Notes: generated by a model not told the origin, from the letters alone. Shown: positions 35,929 to 44,960, counted from the first letter of the stretch. The stretch is DNA of 64,000 nucleotides from Verrucomicrobiaceae bacterium (GCA_016795485.1 JAEUHM010000054.1:1-64000); one strand, 5' to 3'. Numbers and translations: made by a program.

Positions 35929-36844
35929 GGCCGAGGGTGATGCGTGGGTTGAGCATGGCCTGGAGCACGTCCACCAGGAGGTTGAAAATCACGATCCACA
36001 ACGCGTAGAACGCGGCGGTAGCCATCGCGAGGGTGTAATCTTTGTTCACTGCGGCAGCCACGAAGTGCTGACCCAGCCCTGGAAGCTGAAACACAGTCTC
36101 GGTGACGAAGGAACCCGAGAGCAGTCCCGCCGCAGCAGGTCCGAGGAAGTTGATCAGCGGGATCACGGCCAACTTTGCCGCGTGCCGCACCACGATGACG
36201 CCTTCACTCACGCCTTTGGCCCTGGCAGTGCGGATGTAGTCCTGGCTCAGCGTCTCCCGCAGGCCCGTGCGCATCAGCCGTGCGATGTAGGCGCTGTAGA
36301 TGATGCCGAGCGTGAGCGAGGGCAACACCCAGTCATCCGCGTCATACCAGCCGCCGGCATTGAACCAACGGAGCTTCACGCCGAACAACGTGGCCATGAC
36401 CGGGCCGAGCACCAAGCTAGGCAAACATAAGCCCAGGGACGACAGCAGCATCGTGGCCCGGTCTTCAAAAGTATTCACCCGCAATGCCGCTAGCGAGCCT
36501 GCGGGCACCCCGATCAATAGCGCGATGCCTAACGCGGCTAAGCCGACCTTGGCTGAAATAGGAAAGCCCTGAGCGATGATCTCGCCCACGCCCATGCCTT
36601 TGAACCGATACGAGTCCGGCAGGTCCAGCGTGGCATAGCTCTTCAGGTGGCGATAGAGCTGCACATACCACGGCTGATCCAGCCCATACTGACGCTCCAG
36701 ACTGGCCTTGACGTGCTCTGGCACCTCCTTGTCCCGATCAAACGGCCCGCCCGGAGCCATCCTCAGCAACAGGAAGGTGATGCAGAGGACGGCGAAGATG
36801 ACGACGATGCCCTGCAACACCCGGCTGATGAGAAAGCGGAGCAT
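35921..36844 (-). CDS. Peptide/nickel-type ABC transporter permease (OppB/DppB family)
   Basis: A 307-residue permease starting MLRFLISRVLQGIVVIFAVL, followed by FLLRMAPGGPFD, the standard opening of OppB/DppB. The coupling loop reads YIRTARAKGVSEGVIVVRHA. Six membrane segments are present and it ends ALWIVIFNLLVDVLQAMLNP-RI, also typical. It lies 18 bp after the aminotransferase gene and overlaps oppC, so the run is a likely operon. Confidence 0.93.
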   Translation of the reverse strand: MLRFLISRVLQGIVVIFAVLCITFLLLRMAPGGPFDRDKEVPEHVKASLERQYGLDQPWYVQLYRHLKSYATLDLPDSYRFKGMGVGEIIAQGFPISAKVGLAALGIALLIGVPAGSLAALRVNTFEDRATMLLSSLGLCLPSLVLGPVMATLFGVKLRWFNAGGWYDADDWVLPSLTLGIIYSAYIARLMRTGLRETLSQDYIRTARAKGVSEGVIVVRHAAKLAVIPLINFLGPAAAGLLSGSFVTETVFQLPGLGQHFVAAAVNKDYTLAMATAAFYALWIVIFNLLVDVLQAMLNPRITLGHA

Positions 36845-36862
36845 CGCGTGCCAGAGTCGGGG

Positions 36863-37939
36863 TTACAGTTTGCTCAGAGCGTCATCCAGAGCACCAATGA
36901 GTGCTGTGATGGATTCATCCGTCTCGTCTCCCATGTTGGAGATGCGGAAGGTCTTGCCCTTGAGCTTGCCGTAACCACCATCAATGATCAGCGAGTGGTC
37001 GCGCTTCAGATTGGCAATGAATGCCGCCACGTCGATGCCCTTGTTGTTCGCCACACAGGTGAGCGACTTGGAGCGGTAGCCCTCTGGTGCAAAGAACTCG
37101 AACCCGTTCCTCCGCACCCACTCATGCACCATGCCATTGAGACGTGCATGGCGCGCATAGCGATTGTCCAGACCCTCGGTCAGCATTTGATTCAACTGAT
37201 GCTTCAAGCCGTAGATCAGGGAGATGCACGGCGTGGACGGCGTCATGCTCTTCTCGCCATTGGCGCGGAACTCGATGAAGTCGAAGTAGTAGCCACGGTC
37301 ATCGATGGTCTCAGCACGCTTCATGGCTGCCGCAGAGGCGGCGAACAGAGCCAGACCTGGAGGCAGAGCGAACGCCTTCTGGGAACCGGTGAGCAGGACA
37401 TCAATGCCCAGCTCGTCGAAGTTCACGGGCACCGTGGTGAATCCAGACACCGAGTCCGTGATGAACATCACGTCTGGGTATTTCTTCTTCAGAGCAGCGA
37501 TCTCCGCGATAGGGCTGAGCACGCCCGTGGAGGTCTCGTTGTGAATGAAGGTCAGCGCATCGAACTCGCCCGTGGCCAGACGCTTGTCGATCTCATCAGC
37601 CATCACCGGCTGGCCCCACTCCACTTGATAGGCCTCAGCTTCCTTGCCGCAGCGCTTGGAGACGTCGAACCACTTGTCGGAAAACGCGCCATTGCAGCAG
37701 TTGAGCACCTTCTTTTTGACCAAGTTGCGGATGGACCCCTCCATGACGCCCCAGGCAGAGGACGTGCTGAGGAAAACTTGCTGCTTCGTGCCGAACAGGG
37801 CCTGAAGTTTTGGCTGGATCTCAGCATAGAGATCCACAAAGCCCTTACCGCGGTGTCCCATCATAGGGGCGCTCATAGCGGCATACGTGGCGGGCGAAAC
37901 TTCGACGGGGCCTGGAATGTAGAGTTTAACGTGGCTCAT
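36863..37939 (-). CDS. Class V aminotransferase (alanine/serine-glyoxylate or phosphoserine type)
   Basis: A 358-residue PLP enzyme. It opens KLYIPGPVEVSPATYAAMSA and MMGHRGKGF, typical of the serine-pyruvate/alanine-glyoxylate group. FITDSVSGFTTVPVNFDELG holds the Asp that pairs with the PLP ring, and the PLP Lys is in LLTGSQKAFALPPGL. Some members of this group act as phosphoserine aminotransferases, so a role in serine synthesis is possible. It is first in a run with oppB-oppC. The upstream 278 bp (37940-38217) contain a decayed permease fragment. Confidence 0.85.
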   Translation of the reverse strand: MSHVKLYIPGPVEVSPATYAAMSAPMMGHRGKGFVDLYAEIQPKLQALFGTKQQVFLSTSSAWGVMEGSIRNLVKKKVLNCCNGAFSDKWFDVSKRCGKEAEAYQVEWGQPVMADEIDKRLATGEFDALTFIHNETSTGVLSPIAEIAALKKKYPDVMFITDSVSGFTTVPVNFDELGIDVLLTGSQKAFALPPGLALFAASAAAMKRAETIDDRGYYFDFIEFRANGEKSMTPSTPCISLIYGLKHQLNQMLTEGLDNRYARHARLNGMVHEWVRRNGFEFFAPEGYRSKSLTCVANNKGIDVAAFIANLKRDHSLIIDGGYGKLKGKTFRISNMGDETDESITALIGALDDALSKL

Positions 37940-38011
37940 GGGTGATTTTACGGGCCAGCGACCCTAGGCGGCTCTTCCAAAAAGGGAAGCGCTAAAACAC
38001 ACGCCACCCTG

Positions 38012-38193
38012 CTCGTGCCGGAAGGCTTCCCCGGCAGTCTTGGAGGCCGCGTGCCTTGCTAGATAGATAGCACAGGCAAAGGCAGTGATGACCGACACGT
38101 AGAACGCCAGAATCAAAGCCCAGCGCATGATAACCACGGTGATGCCGACGACATGACTAATGGCGACTGGGAGGTCTGGTGCCCAACGAACTC
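38012..38193 (-). pseudogene. Relic of a MacB-type permease gene 3' end (copy 1)
   Basis: On the minus strand this translates as DLPVAISHVVGITVVIMRWA then LILAFYVSVITAFACAIYLA then RHAASKTAGEAFRHE. The end of the intact permease at 50381-51706 reads GIPVAVSHFAGVTTVIKPWA then PILAFSVSVITGIAFGIYPA then RRAASMNPVEALRHE. The match is unmistakable but the relic has no start, no upstream part and many substitutions. The motif GAAGCGCT lies just past it (37986-37993), as it does past the intact gene (50372-50379). Confidence 0.82.
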
Positions 38194-38217
38194 CAATCTT
38201 ACGCCTCAGTGTGGACG

Positions 38218-38568
38218 CTACTTGTGGAGCGATTTGCGATCATGGAGCTTGGCCTCAGCTTGCCCCAGTTGCTTACTGCGCTCCTTGATGGCTTCATCTG
38301 GTGGAAGAATCTTCACCTTTACCACCTTACCCTGGTCGTCACATAGATACACTCGCCCGAGTGGTGGCAGCCAAAAAGTTTCTCCGCTACTTCCCTGCAC
38401 TTCTTCCATGGGATGAGTTTGGTAGTCCCAATGACTGAATCTCGAAAACCTCTCTTTGGATGTGAGATGAGGACTGGCTGGCGGACTTGGATTCACTGAC
38501 ACCCAAGTAGCTCGCACGGCGAGATAAATTACGATGGTGCAAACTGCGAAAAGGATTGCCTTTTTCAT
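38218..38568 (-). CDS. Small protein with one N-terminal membrane segment, unknown
   Basis: A 116-residue protein starting MKKAILFAVCTIVIYLAVRA, a membrane anchor or uncleaved signal. The rest is hydrophilic, with a compact beta-rich stretch (FWLPPLGRVYLCDDQGKVVK) and a charged helical end. I recognise no family. Its stop lies 24 bp beyond the permease relic at 38012-38193. Genes here are all on the minus strand and look lower in GC than the flanking core genes. Confidence 0.55.
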   Translation of the reverse strand: MKKAILFAVCTIVIYLAVRATWVSVNPSPPASPHLTSKERFSRFSHWDYQTHPMEEVQGSSGETFWLPPLGRVYLCDDQGKVVKVKILPPDEAIKERSKQLGQAEAKLHDRKSLHK

Positions 38569-38659
38569 TATTGCGCGCTGCTGGTGTCCCAGACTCTTCT
38601 GGCAGATTCAAGTGTCTAACACTTTATTGCCGAAAGCCCATCCTTGGTCTCCAAAGACT

Positions 38660-39310
38660 TTAGTGCCTCAAGGCGGCAATTTGAGAAAATCGAATGGCAA
38701 CCTTGTACCTTGGCGCCCCTGCCCGTTGGTTGCCTAATGTGAGTTTAACCGAGCTTTCCTGGGGGGCCGCTCGTATCTGAAAGTCGCCTATGCTCAGGTG
38801 TTGATCGAGAATCCGTTGGTCAGACGAAATGATTTTCGTTCCATCCCGCAATACGATGCCCAGATGTGTTTTGCCGGCGATCGGCACGACCACCAAAGAA
38901 AGCTCTGGGTCCGACATGTCATCCATGCGCTGCAACACGATCGGCGGAACGGCAGGTGTGGCAGAATCACCATCTTCAATCTCGACCAATGGCGAAAGAG
39001 CCAGATGCGGCGAGCAAGGGATCCGAAGCGCACTCGCCCCAAACAGACTTATCACCTCGTCGAAATCGGGTATTCGCCTTTGCTGTGCGGCGTTGATCGC
39101 ATCGTCCATTGAGGCGAAACCTTTCTTCTTGGCACCATTACCTGAGCCCTGACTGAGTCGACCCGCAGACGGAACTGAAGGAGAATCTTTCTGGGCAACC
39201 TTAGGTTCATGAACCATGTCATCCTCCCAGAGCAGATGCGTCACCAACGCTCCGACACAGCCACCAAAAACTGCCGCAAGAAATGGTAATCCTAGCCTTC
39301 TCATGGGCAT
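38660..39310 (-). CDS. Membrane-anchored hypothetical protein
   Basis: A 216-residue protein. Residues about 8-26 (GLPFLAAVFGGCVGALVTHL) form one membrane helix. A Ser/Gly-rich linker follows, then a globular part with ASMDDAINAAQQRRIPDFDE and a beta-rich end (IGDFQIRAAPQESSVKLTLG). Two ATGs, at 39310 and 39304, are equally possible. No family recognised. Confidence 0.55.
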   Translation of the reverse strand: MPMRRLGLPFLAAVFGGCVGALVTHLLWEDDMVHEPKVAQKDSPSVPSAGRLSQGSGNGAKKKGFASMDDAINAAQQRRIPDFDEVISLFGASALRIPCSPHLALSPLVEIEDGDSATPAVPPIVLQRMDDMSDPELSLVVVPIAGKTHLGIVLRDGTKIISSDQRILDQHLSIGDFQIRAAPQESSVKLTLGNQRAGAPRYKVAIRFSQIAALRH

Positions 39311-39382
39311 AACTTCGTGGGTAACGACCTCGTTTCAATTGCCGGTTTCAAAATGGGAAGAAGCGCTAAAAATCCCCCTTTT

Positions 39383-39470
39383 CTAGCCCCGCCAGAGAGC
39401 TTCTAACGCGGTCCCAAAGGCCGCGTGCCTTGCTGGGTAGATGCCGAAGGCGATGCCGGTGATGACCGAC
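39383..39470 (-). pseudogene. Relic of a MacB-type permease gene 3' end (copy 2)
   Basis: Minus-strand translation is VSVITGIAFGIYPARHAA then FGTALEALWRG and a TAG stop, against VSVITGIAFGIYPARRAA then SMNPVEALRHE and stop in the intact gene. A run of 38 bases (39429-39466) is identical to 50427-50464 of the intact permease. GAAGCGCT follows the stop again (39360-39367). The first relic shares CCGCGTGCCTTGCT with this one and not with the intact gene, so the two relics are closer to each other. The rest of the gap 39311-39563 shows nothing else. Confidence 0.85.
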
Positions 39471-39563
39471 ACAACAAGCCTCAAGTGCTTGGCACCAATA
39501 CCTTTGTTCTAAGCTTTTGGCCGTCGGGAAGAGAAACGAGGTCCGATCAGTCTTGTAACGTCT

Positions 39564-39902
39564 TCACTTTTTCCCACGTCTAAGATCTTCCAACAAAGCT
39601 TTGTCATCTGTATCCGACCGTGTTTTTTGCGCGTCATACCTAGCCCTTAATTGTTCAGCATCCGGTCGTTTAACATACCGCTTAGTACCATCTTGAAACT
39701 CGATCAACGCTTCGTCCATCGCTGGCAGTTCGAGCACGCTACCGTCTGCCTGTTTTACCTTTGTTCGCACGAAGAGGTCGCCGTTCCCACGGGGTGAATC
39801 TCCGTATGGATCTAAACGTTTAGAAATGAAGTAGCTCGCCGGAACCACAAGCAACAACCATGTGCCCACGCCGATAGCAATCAAAGTCTTCAGTGTCTTC
39901 AT
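39564..39902 (-). CDS. Small membrane-anchored hypothetical protein
   Basis: A 112-residue protein with a single N-terminal helix (LIAIGVGTWLLLVVPASYFI), a basic patch, then a short beta domain (VRTKVKQADGSVLELPAMDE, IEFQDGTKRYVKRP) and a charged helix to the end (DDKALLEDLRRGKK). Not recognised. It stands alone with about 160 bp of featureless sequence before the next gene. Confidence 0.5.
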   Translation of the reverse strand: MKTLKTLIAIGVGTWLLLVVPASYFISKRLDPYGDSPRGNGDLFVRTKVKQADGSVLELPAMDEALIEFQDGTKRYVKRPDAEQLRARYDAQKTRSDTDDKALLEDLRRGKK

Positions 39903-40060
39903 TGGATAATTGGATTACGCAATCCTGACGATTTCAAAGCTCCGTTGCTTCAGTCAGGGAGTTTTGTTGCAGTTTTTTGATATGTTCTAAATGTCTTGTG
40001 GACCAACTGCCGATCAACTAGCTTTCTGCGGACGCCAATCAAGCATTTGGTCGCTTCGGG

Positions 40061-40465
40061 CTACTTCTCAGACGGGGAAGCGATCTGAGCTGAATACCTA
40101 ACGGACGATACGAAAGCGCAGGCCGAAACAAAAGCCGCCCAGGTCAAGAGGACAACGAGCGGGTAAATACTCGCTGGTAGCCTCGTGGGTTCTGGAAGGA
40201 GAACTCTCCACCACCTCGCAATCAACGCAGTAGCAACGAGCCCACAGATGCCGGTCGAAAAAACGGCCAGCCATCTCTGCGATAATGTAGCCGACGCGAT
40301 CAGAAGACCAACTGACCCAAGTGTGACAATGTCCACAGGGACACGGATGATACCCACCGACCGACCAACCATGACGTCCCAAAATGCACTGCTCAAACAA
40401 ACGAACGCTACCCCTCTAACAAAGACGGGGAATGAGATGCCGTAAGGTGGTGCTGTCGTGCTCAT
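40061..40465 (-). CDS. Small four-helix membrane protein, unknown
   Basis: A 134-residue protein with about four hydrophobic segments (FPVFVRGVAFVCLSSAFW; IVTLGSVGLLIASATL; WLAVFSTGICGLVATALIA; YPLVVLLTWAAFVSACAFVS). This layout suits an integral membrane protein, but I know no family for it. Start at the ATG at 40465. Confidence 0.55.
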   Translation of the reverse strand: MSTTAPPYGISFPVFVRGVAFVCLSSAFWDVMVGRSVGIIRVPVDIVTLGSVGLLIASATLSQRWLAVFSTGICGLVATALIARWWRVLLPEPTRLPASIYPLVVLLTWAAFVSACAFVSSVRYSAQIASPSEK

Positions 40466-40531
40466 CGCAGTGATAAAATTGTTCCGAATCCGTGGCCTAC
40501 TCGGCAGGCGTCCAAGTAGGTCCAGGGTAAT

Positions 40532-40657
40532 TCAACCCCGAAGTGTCAACTTCATGGTCGAACCAAATATCGGGGCCTCAGTTCCGTATTCACCCCCCCA
40601 AAGAGCGATATGGGTGCCTCGCAAAGCATTTAGCACCGCATCACCAGTATCTTTCAT
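40532..40657 (-). CDS. Very small ORF coupled to the upstream gene by ATGA overlap
   Basis: A 41-codon frame (MKDTGDAVLNALRGTHIALW ... FGSTMKLTLRG) whose ATG overlaps the stop of the 261-residue gene by 4 bp, as in coupled operon genes. No homology recognised. It could also be the remnant of a longer gene, since the sequence down to 40466 is otherwise empty. The strand and overlap are the only support. Confidence 0.35.
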   Translation of the reverse strand: MKDTGDAVLNALRGTHIALWGGEYGTEAPIFGSTMKLTLRG

Positions 40658-41439
40658 TTTTGCAGGTCAGCAAGAAACAGCATCTCGTCGCTAGTCATGC
40701 CGAACTTCTCGATAAATGGTTTCTCATTTCCCGTGCCATGCAACTCGCGCCAGCGAGCGACGACATCTCGCAGGTATCCAACGTCAATCGATTTACTTGT
40801 GGTGCGCTCTTTGCGCAGGGCCGCGAGATGGTCGATCCGAGCAGACTTGATCTCGGCATAGATTTGTTCCGCAAAAACAGGATTTCTACACGCTGAAATC
40901 AGATGCAGCTTAAGTTCCGCCTCGCTAGCCTTCAATAAATTAGATCGTTCGACTTCTATTTGAGAGTTTTTCGCAGAAATAGATGGGATGAATTCAGGGT
41001 TAGGTATTGTTTGAAGAGCATGATACTTCTTCCAATAATTCAATTGATTTAACTGATATTGTGAAATGATCACATTCGCCATCTCTGCCCTCAGTCCTAA
41101 TTTTGCTACGCTCCTATATATAGCCGGACCGACATGCTTGTCGACTTCCGATTGGAGCGCAGAGGCAATTGCCGTCTCATTAAGGGAACGCATTTTGATC
41201 TTCTCTAAAAGATGACGCGTTCGATGGGCATCATCCATGGCAGTATCTGTTGTAACAAACTGTAATTTCGGCTGCTGAGGATTCTCAACTTCGCTCGGAG
41301 GGCCACTTTTGTGGAACGGCGATAGGAGGACATTGGAACCGGTAACCTCAATTATTTGGGTAGACTGTTGATTGATGGCGAGAAAAAGCACAAGAAACAA
41401 GCTTGCTAAAATTCCAAAAAGGCGTGTCGCAGCTTTCAT
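40654..41439 (-). CDS. Exported or membrane-anchored helical protein, unknown
   Basis: A 261-residue protein starting at the ATG at 41439 with MKAATRLFGILASLFLVLFL, a signal or anchor. The remainder is mostly helical and rich in Leu, Ala, Glu and Gln (HLLEKIKMRSLNETAIASAL, SNLLKASEAELKLHLISACR). It begins 32 bp after the thrombospondin-repeat gene and likely shares its transcript. It is relatively AT-rich for this window. No family recognised. Confidence 0.6.
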   Translation of the reverse strand: MKAATRLFGILASLFLVLFLAINQQSTQIIEVTGSNVLLSPFHKSGPPSEVENPQQPKLQFVTTDTAMDDAHRTRHLLEKIKMRSLNETAIASALQSEVDKHVGPAIYRSVAKLGLRAEMANVIISQYQLNQLNYWKKYHALQTIPNPEFIPSISAKNSQIEVERSNLLKASEAELKLHLISACRNPVFAEQIYAEIKSARIDHLAALRKERTTSKSIDVGYLRDVVARWRELHGTGNEKPFIEKFGMTSDEMLFLADLQK

Positions 41440-41471
41440 AGCAGAGTTCAATATTATCAATCAGCCTGTGT

Positions 41472-43931
41472 CTATGGTGACCCGGCGCATGTGCAGCCAA
41501 AGACATCTCCTCCACATACCTCACAATGGTAAGGACAAGGGGCAGTGTGCGTACAATGGCCATCAAGACTCGGTTCAAAACCAAGGGACTCATGAGCATC
41601 GATTTTCTGCTCAAGCGCAGGAATCGCAAAGTTGTCGAGCCTCAACCACTCCAGTTGCAGAAACGCTTTTTCGTTTCTCAATCGGGTTAGTTCAGCGTAA
41701 TCAGGCGGTTCTTTTTCTTCCTCGCCTCGAATGGCTTTATCTAGTTCGGCTAGGTCACTCTCAATTGAATTACGGCGGTCGTACATCGCGCGCAAAAGTT
41801 CTAGATCTTGTCGTTGTTTATCAGCCTCTAACGCCCAAAGGAATTTTGCCCAGGCCCTATCATCAAAGCACGGTTGGCACGGCCCATTCGGGATAACACT
41901 AGGCAGGCGCGCCAAACATTTCTGACAATTGCTACCAATGCTTAAATCTTCGCCACCTGTTCCGCCCTCCTCAACTGTTTCACCACTCTCATTGGCCTCC
42001 TCTTCCTCAGTCTCAATCTCAGTGTCGTGCCCTTCCTCGGCAGCAAGGGGTGGCAATGGATTTTCCACCAAACTCTGAAAGTTCATCAGCGTGGTGGCAG
42101 ACACTTGGCTAGCGATGATTGCCGCAGCGATGGCTTGAGTGGTGGGCATACTGGCGGCGTTGCGATGGTTCGTGCTGAACACGACGATCTCATCCACGTT
42201 GCTGACCCCGTCGTTGTCCCAGTCGTTCTCCTCGTAGCTCATGTCCACATTGTGGTTGGTCATGACTTCATTCCAGTCGAACCCTAGCGCCTCGACCTGG
42301 GCTTGATTGACAAACACCTGAGGGTTCAATCCCATGTTATATTTTTCCAGGTTGGTCATGAAGTCGCCAACAATACTGCCTGCGGCATCAGTGGCGTCAC
42401 TGGGGTCTAATCCGTTAGCGATCTCCCACACATTGGGCATGCCGTCCCCATCGTCATCGAGAACGGTCTCATCGACTGGCAGCGGTTGATTGAGGGGATG
42501 ACCAGGGAAGTTGTTGAACACATCCAAATAGCTCACCGTGTCCTCTACTCCGTTGATCACTCGGAGGTTCTGCGCATCCGCCACCTGTGGATTCAGGTGT
42601 CCTGGATACTGCAACTCTACACTGTCACTCAAGCCATCCCCATCGGTGTCATTGTTGTTGTAAGGATCACCAGGAAACGGATCAGCCGGGTCATGGATGC
42701 CGTCACCGTCCTCGTCCACGAACACTCCTGCGTACTCGGTCGGCTGGAACTCAACCACATCGTTCTGAATCGTGAAGGACAGGGTAGACTCAGGCCAAGT
42801 AAACACTGAAGGCGCTTCTTCGTCAGGCGGATCGATCTCTACATTCTCCTCGCTGCCAGCCGAAGCGACCGAGGCAAGGTAGTCGCTGATGACGTTGGAC
42901 AAATCAATGTCATCGGGGATGCCATTACCGTCCGCATCCACCGCTGTGGCGGCGTGCCATTGCCCAGCCACATTTAACGTGGCGGACGGAACGCCCTCCG
43001 CTGAAAACTCGAAGGCCCCTCCCGGCCACCAAGCGCTGTTGTTTGAAGGGTCTGTGGGGTAAGGGTCTGCCACATCTGCAATGTCATCCGCATCCTGATC
43101 ACTGAACAGGCCGGAGTAGTCAGCCGGAGGGAACACGCTCATCTGGCCATCCACCCGAAAGCTGCCTCCAGGCCAACTGAAGTAGGTATTGTTCCATGCA
43201 TCACTTGGATACGGATCAATCTCATCTGGCAATGAATCCCCGTCCGTGTCTTCCACACTGTCGGCAAAGTAATGAACAGGGTCAAACGTGCTCCACTCCC
43301 CATTGATGAGCAAAGTGCCGCCCGCCCAGTGTTGGAGCGTGCCGTGGTTCGATGGGTTGTAGAACCAGTCTTCCAACACATCAGGAAGTCCGTTGGAGTT
43401 GGAGTCGGTATCCTCACCCGCATAGATGCCCGCACGGAAGGCATGGCGGATGTTATTGATCAAATAAGAGCCACCCTGAAACTCAAAGCTGTTGTTCGTA
43501 GGGTCTGTGGGATGGGTATCCACAACGTCTGGCAAACCATCCGAGTCACCATCTGGAATCGTGCCACCAACCGCTGCCAACCACTGACCACCGTATGAGT
43601 TCCAGACACCGTCCTCTGCAAAACTACCACCAGACCAGAAGGAAACGGCTCCACTGGCCACTGCATTCGTAAACTCTACCATCCACGCCGGATCATTGTT
43701 CTCATTCGGCGTATCATCCAAGGCCCCCGCTACGTCAGACTCTCCAGGTAGAGCCAACCAAACAGGCTGGCCAGCCTCATCCGGCACATAAATCGCTCTG
43801 GAAGTTTGAACCGGCATGACGGACATCATGGTTACGGCCACAATCTGTGCCCAAGAGGCAACGGCGCGGAAACGACGCCGACTTAGCAGCCCGCTAGAGG
43901 CTGAGAGGCTGAGAGGCTGAGAGGTATTCAT
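41472..43931 (-). CDS. Secreted thrombospondin-type-3 repeat protein with Cys-rich C-terminus
   Basis: An 819-residue exported protein. The ATG at 43931 is used, with a long basic leader and a hydrophobic run (ASWAQIVAVTMMSVMPVQTS). Calcium-binding type-3 motifs are frequent: DSDGLPDVVDTHPTDPTNNS, DTDGDSLPDEIDPYPSDAWN, DQDADDIADVADPYPTDPSN, DEDGDGIHDPADPFPGDPYN. They alternate with WPGGSF modules. After about residue 620 come an acidic linker, CQKC and CQPC pairs, a charged coiled-coil-like helix (SIESDLAELDKAIRGEEEKE) and a final Cys/His-rich tail (HCTHTAPCPYHC, CEVCGGDVFGCTC). The tail looks like a small metal-binding or disulphide knot. Role unknown; possibly a surface or matrix protein. 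Confidence 0.82.
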   Translation of the reverse strand: MNTSQPLSLSASSGLLSRRRFRAVASWAQIVAVTMMSVMPVQTSRAIYVPDEAGQPVWLALPGESDVAGALDDTPNENNDPAWMVEFTNAVASGAVSFWSGGSFAEDGVWNSYGGQWLAAVGGTIPDGDSDGLPDVVDTHPTDPTNNSFEFQGGSYLINNIRHAFRAGIYAGEDTDSNSNGLPDVLEDWFYNPSNHGTLQHWAGGTLLINGEWSTFDPVHYFADSVEDTDGDSLPDEIDPYPSDAWNNTYFSWPGGSFRVDGQMSVFPPADYSGLFSDQDADDIADVADPYPTDPSNNSAWWPGGAFEFSAEGVPSATLNVAGQWHAATAVDADGNGIPDDIDLSNVISDYLASVASAGSEENVEIDPPDEEAPSVFTWPESTLSFTIQNDVVEFQPTEYAGVFVDEDGDGIHDPADPFPGDPYNNNDTDGDGLSDSVELQYPGHLNPQVADAQNLRVINGVEDTVSYLDVFNNFPGHPLNQPLPVDETVLDDDGDGMPNVWEIANGLDPSDATDAAGSIVGDFMTNLEKYNMGLNPQVFVNQAQVEALGFDWNEVMTNHNVDMSYEENDWDNDGVSNVDEIVVFSTNHRNAASMPTTQAIAAAIIASQVSATTLMNFQSLVENPLPPLAAEEGHDTEIETEEEEANESGETVEEGGTGGEDLSIGSNCQKCLARLPSVIPNGPCQPCFDDRAWAKFLWALEADKQRQDLELLRAMYDRRNSIESDLAELDKAIRGEEEKEPPDYAELTRLRNEKAFLQLEWLRLDNFAIPALEQKIDAHESLGFEPSLDGHCTHTAPCPYHCEVCGGDVFGCTCAGSP

Positions 43932-44160
43932 ACGGGAAACGACTGGAAGGCGGTTAGGTAACAAATACGGGCTTTTGCCAATATCAGAGCGCGTTTTATC
44001 AAGTCCCTAGCCAAGTGAGAAGAAAAATCTTAGTGGCTCGTTAAAAAACATTCCACTCCAGCGGCTCACGACGCACGGCATCCAACAGGCTCCGCACGTG
44101 ACTTTCGGGGCTAAAATGAAGCCTCAGGGTGCCATTCCAGACCACTCGCGGCCAAAAACC

Positions 44161-44748
44161 ACTGGTCGGATGAGCCAAACCACCAGTCGGATGGGTCAAA
44201 CCACTGGTCGGACGGGCCAGACCACTGGTCGGACGGACCAAACCACTGGTCGGATGAGCCAAACCACTGGTCGGATGAGTCAAACCACTGGTCGGACGGG
44301 CCAGACCACTGGTCGGACGGACCAAACCACTGGTCGGATGGACCGCACGGCTAGTCGGATGGACCAAACGGCTAGTCGGATGGAGCAAACGGCTAGTCGG
44401 ATGGAGCAAACGGCTGGCCGGACGGACCAAACGGCTGGCCGGACGGACCAAACGGCTGGCCGGACGGACCAAACGGCTAGCCGGACGGACCAAACGGCTA
44501 GCCGGATGGAGCAAACGGCTGGCCGGACGGAGCAAACGGCTGGCCGGACGGACCAAACGGCTAGCCGGATGGAGCAAACGGCTGGCCGGATGGAGCAAAC
44601 GGCTGGCCGGATGGAGCAAACGGCTGGCCGGATGAACCAAACGGCTGGCCGGATGGAGCAAACGGCTGGCCGGATGGAGCAAACGGCTGGCCGGATGGAG
44701 CAAACGGCTGGCCGGATGGAGCAAACGGCTGGCCGGACGGAGCAAGCC
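44161..44748. repeat. 21-bp minisatellite, 28 units (locus 1)
   Basis: Twenty-eight exact-length units with the form GCTGGCCGGATGGAGCAAAC-G. Units 1-9 at the left end have ACTGGTC where units 13-28 have GCTGGCC or GCTAGCC, and units 10-12 are intermediate (GCTAGTC). Because 21 is a multiple of three, several frames on both strands stay open; I do not regard any as a gene. The gap 43932-44160 left of it shows nothing. Confidence 0.95.
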
Positions 44749-44817
44749 CCCAATCTTTCGCGGCCCGCCACCACCCCATCTGCGCGAAGCAGAGTAGTCC
44801 ATCAAGCCCCCTACCCT
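44742..44817. repeat. Conserved right flank of the minisatellite (locus 1, with internal deletion)
   Basis: Runs from GCAAGCCCCCAATCTTTC through CACCCCATCTGCGCGAAGC to AGTAGTCC and ATCAAGCCCCCTACCC. The same block follows the arrays at 46705 and 47748. Here about 30 bp carrying the CCTCTCG/CGAGAGG hairpin are missing between AGTAGTCC and ATCAAGC. Confidence 0.85.
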
Positions 44818-44890
44818 GCCGACCCCACTCAGCGCCCGGTTTTGGACCCAACCATGCGCCTAGGCCCTCCGCTCTGTCATGCTCAATGAG

Positions 44891-44960
44891 GCCCCAGAGC
44901 AACCACCGCAACCCCGAGCAACAAGATGGGCTTTGTTGTTGGTCTATTGGGGTTGCTTTG
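44891..44960. repeat. Hairpin repeat A at the 3' side of the pseudopilin-like gene
   Basis: GCAACCCC (44908-44915) pairs with GGGGTTGC (44949-44956), and inside it CAACAA (44919-44924) pairs with TTGTTG (44933-44938). Related sequences lie at 45721-45777 (B) and 47641-47700 (C). They share ACCACC-NN-AACCCCGA-N-CA-N-CA. Confidence 0.6.

Noticed and set aside
44041-44889. Long open frames on both strands across the 21-bp repeats (254 and 263 codons)
   Set aside because: The unit length is a multiple of three, so any stop-free frame stays open through the array. Several overlapping frames on both strands are open at once and none has a credible start or non-repeat domain.
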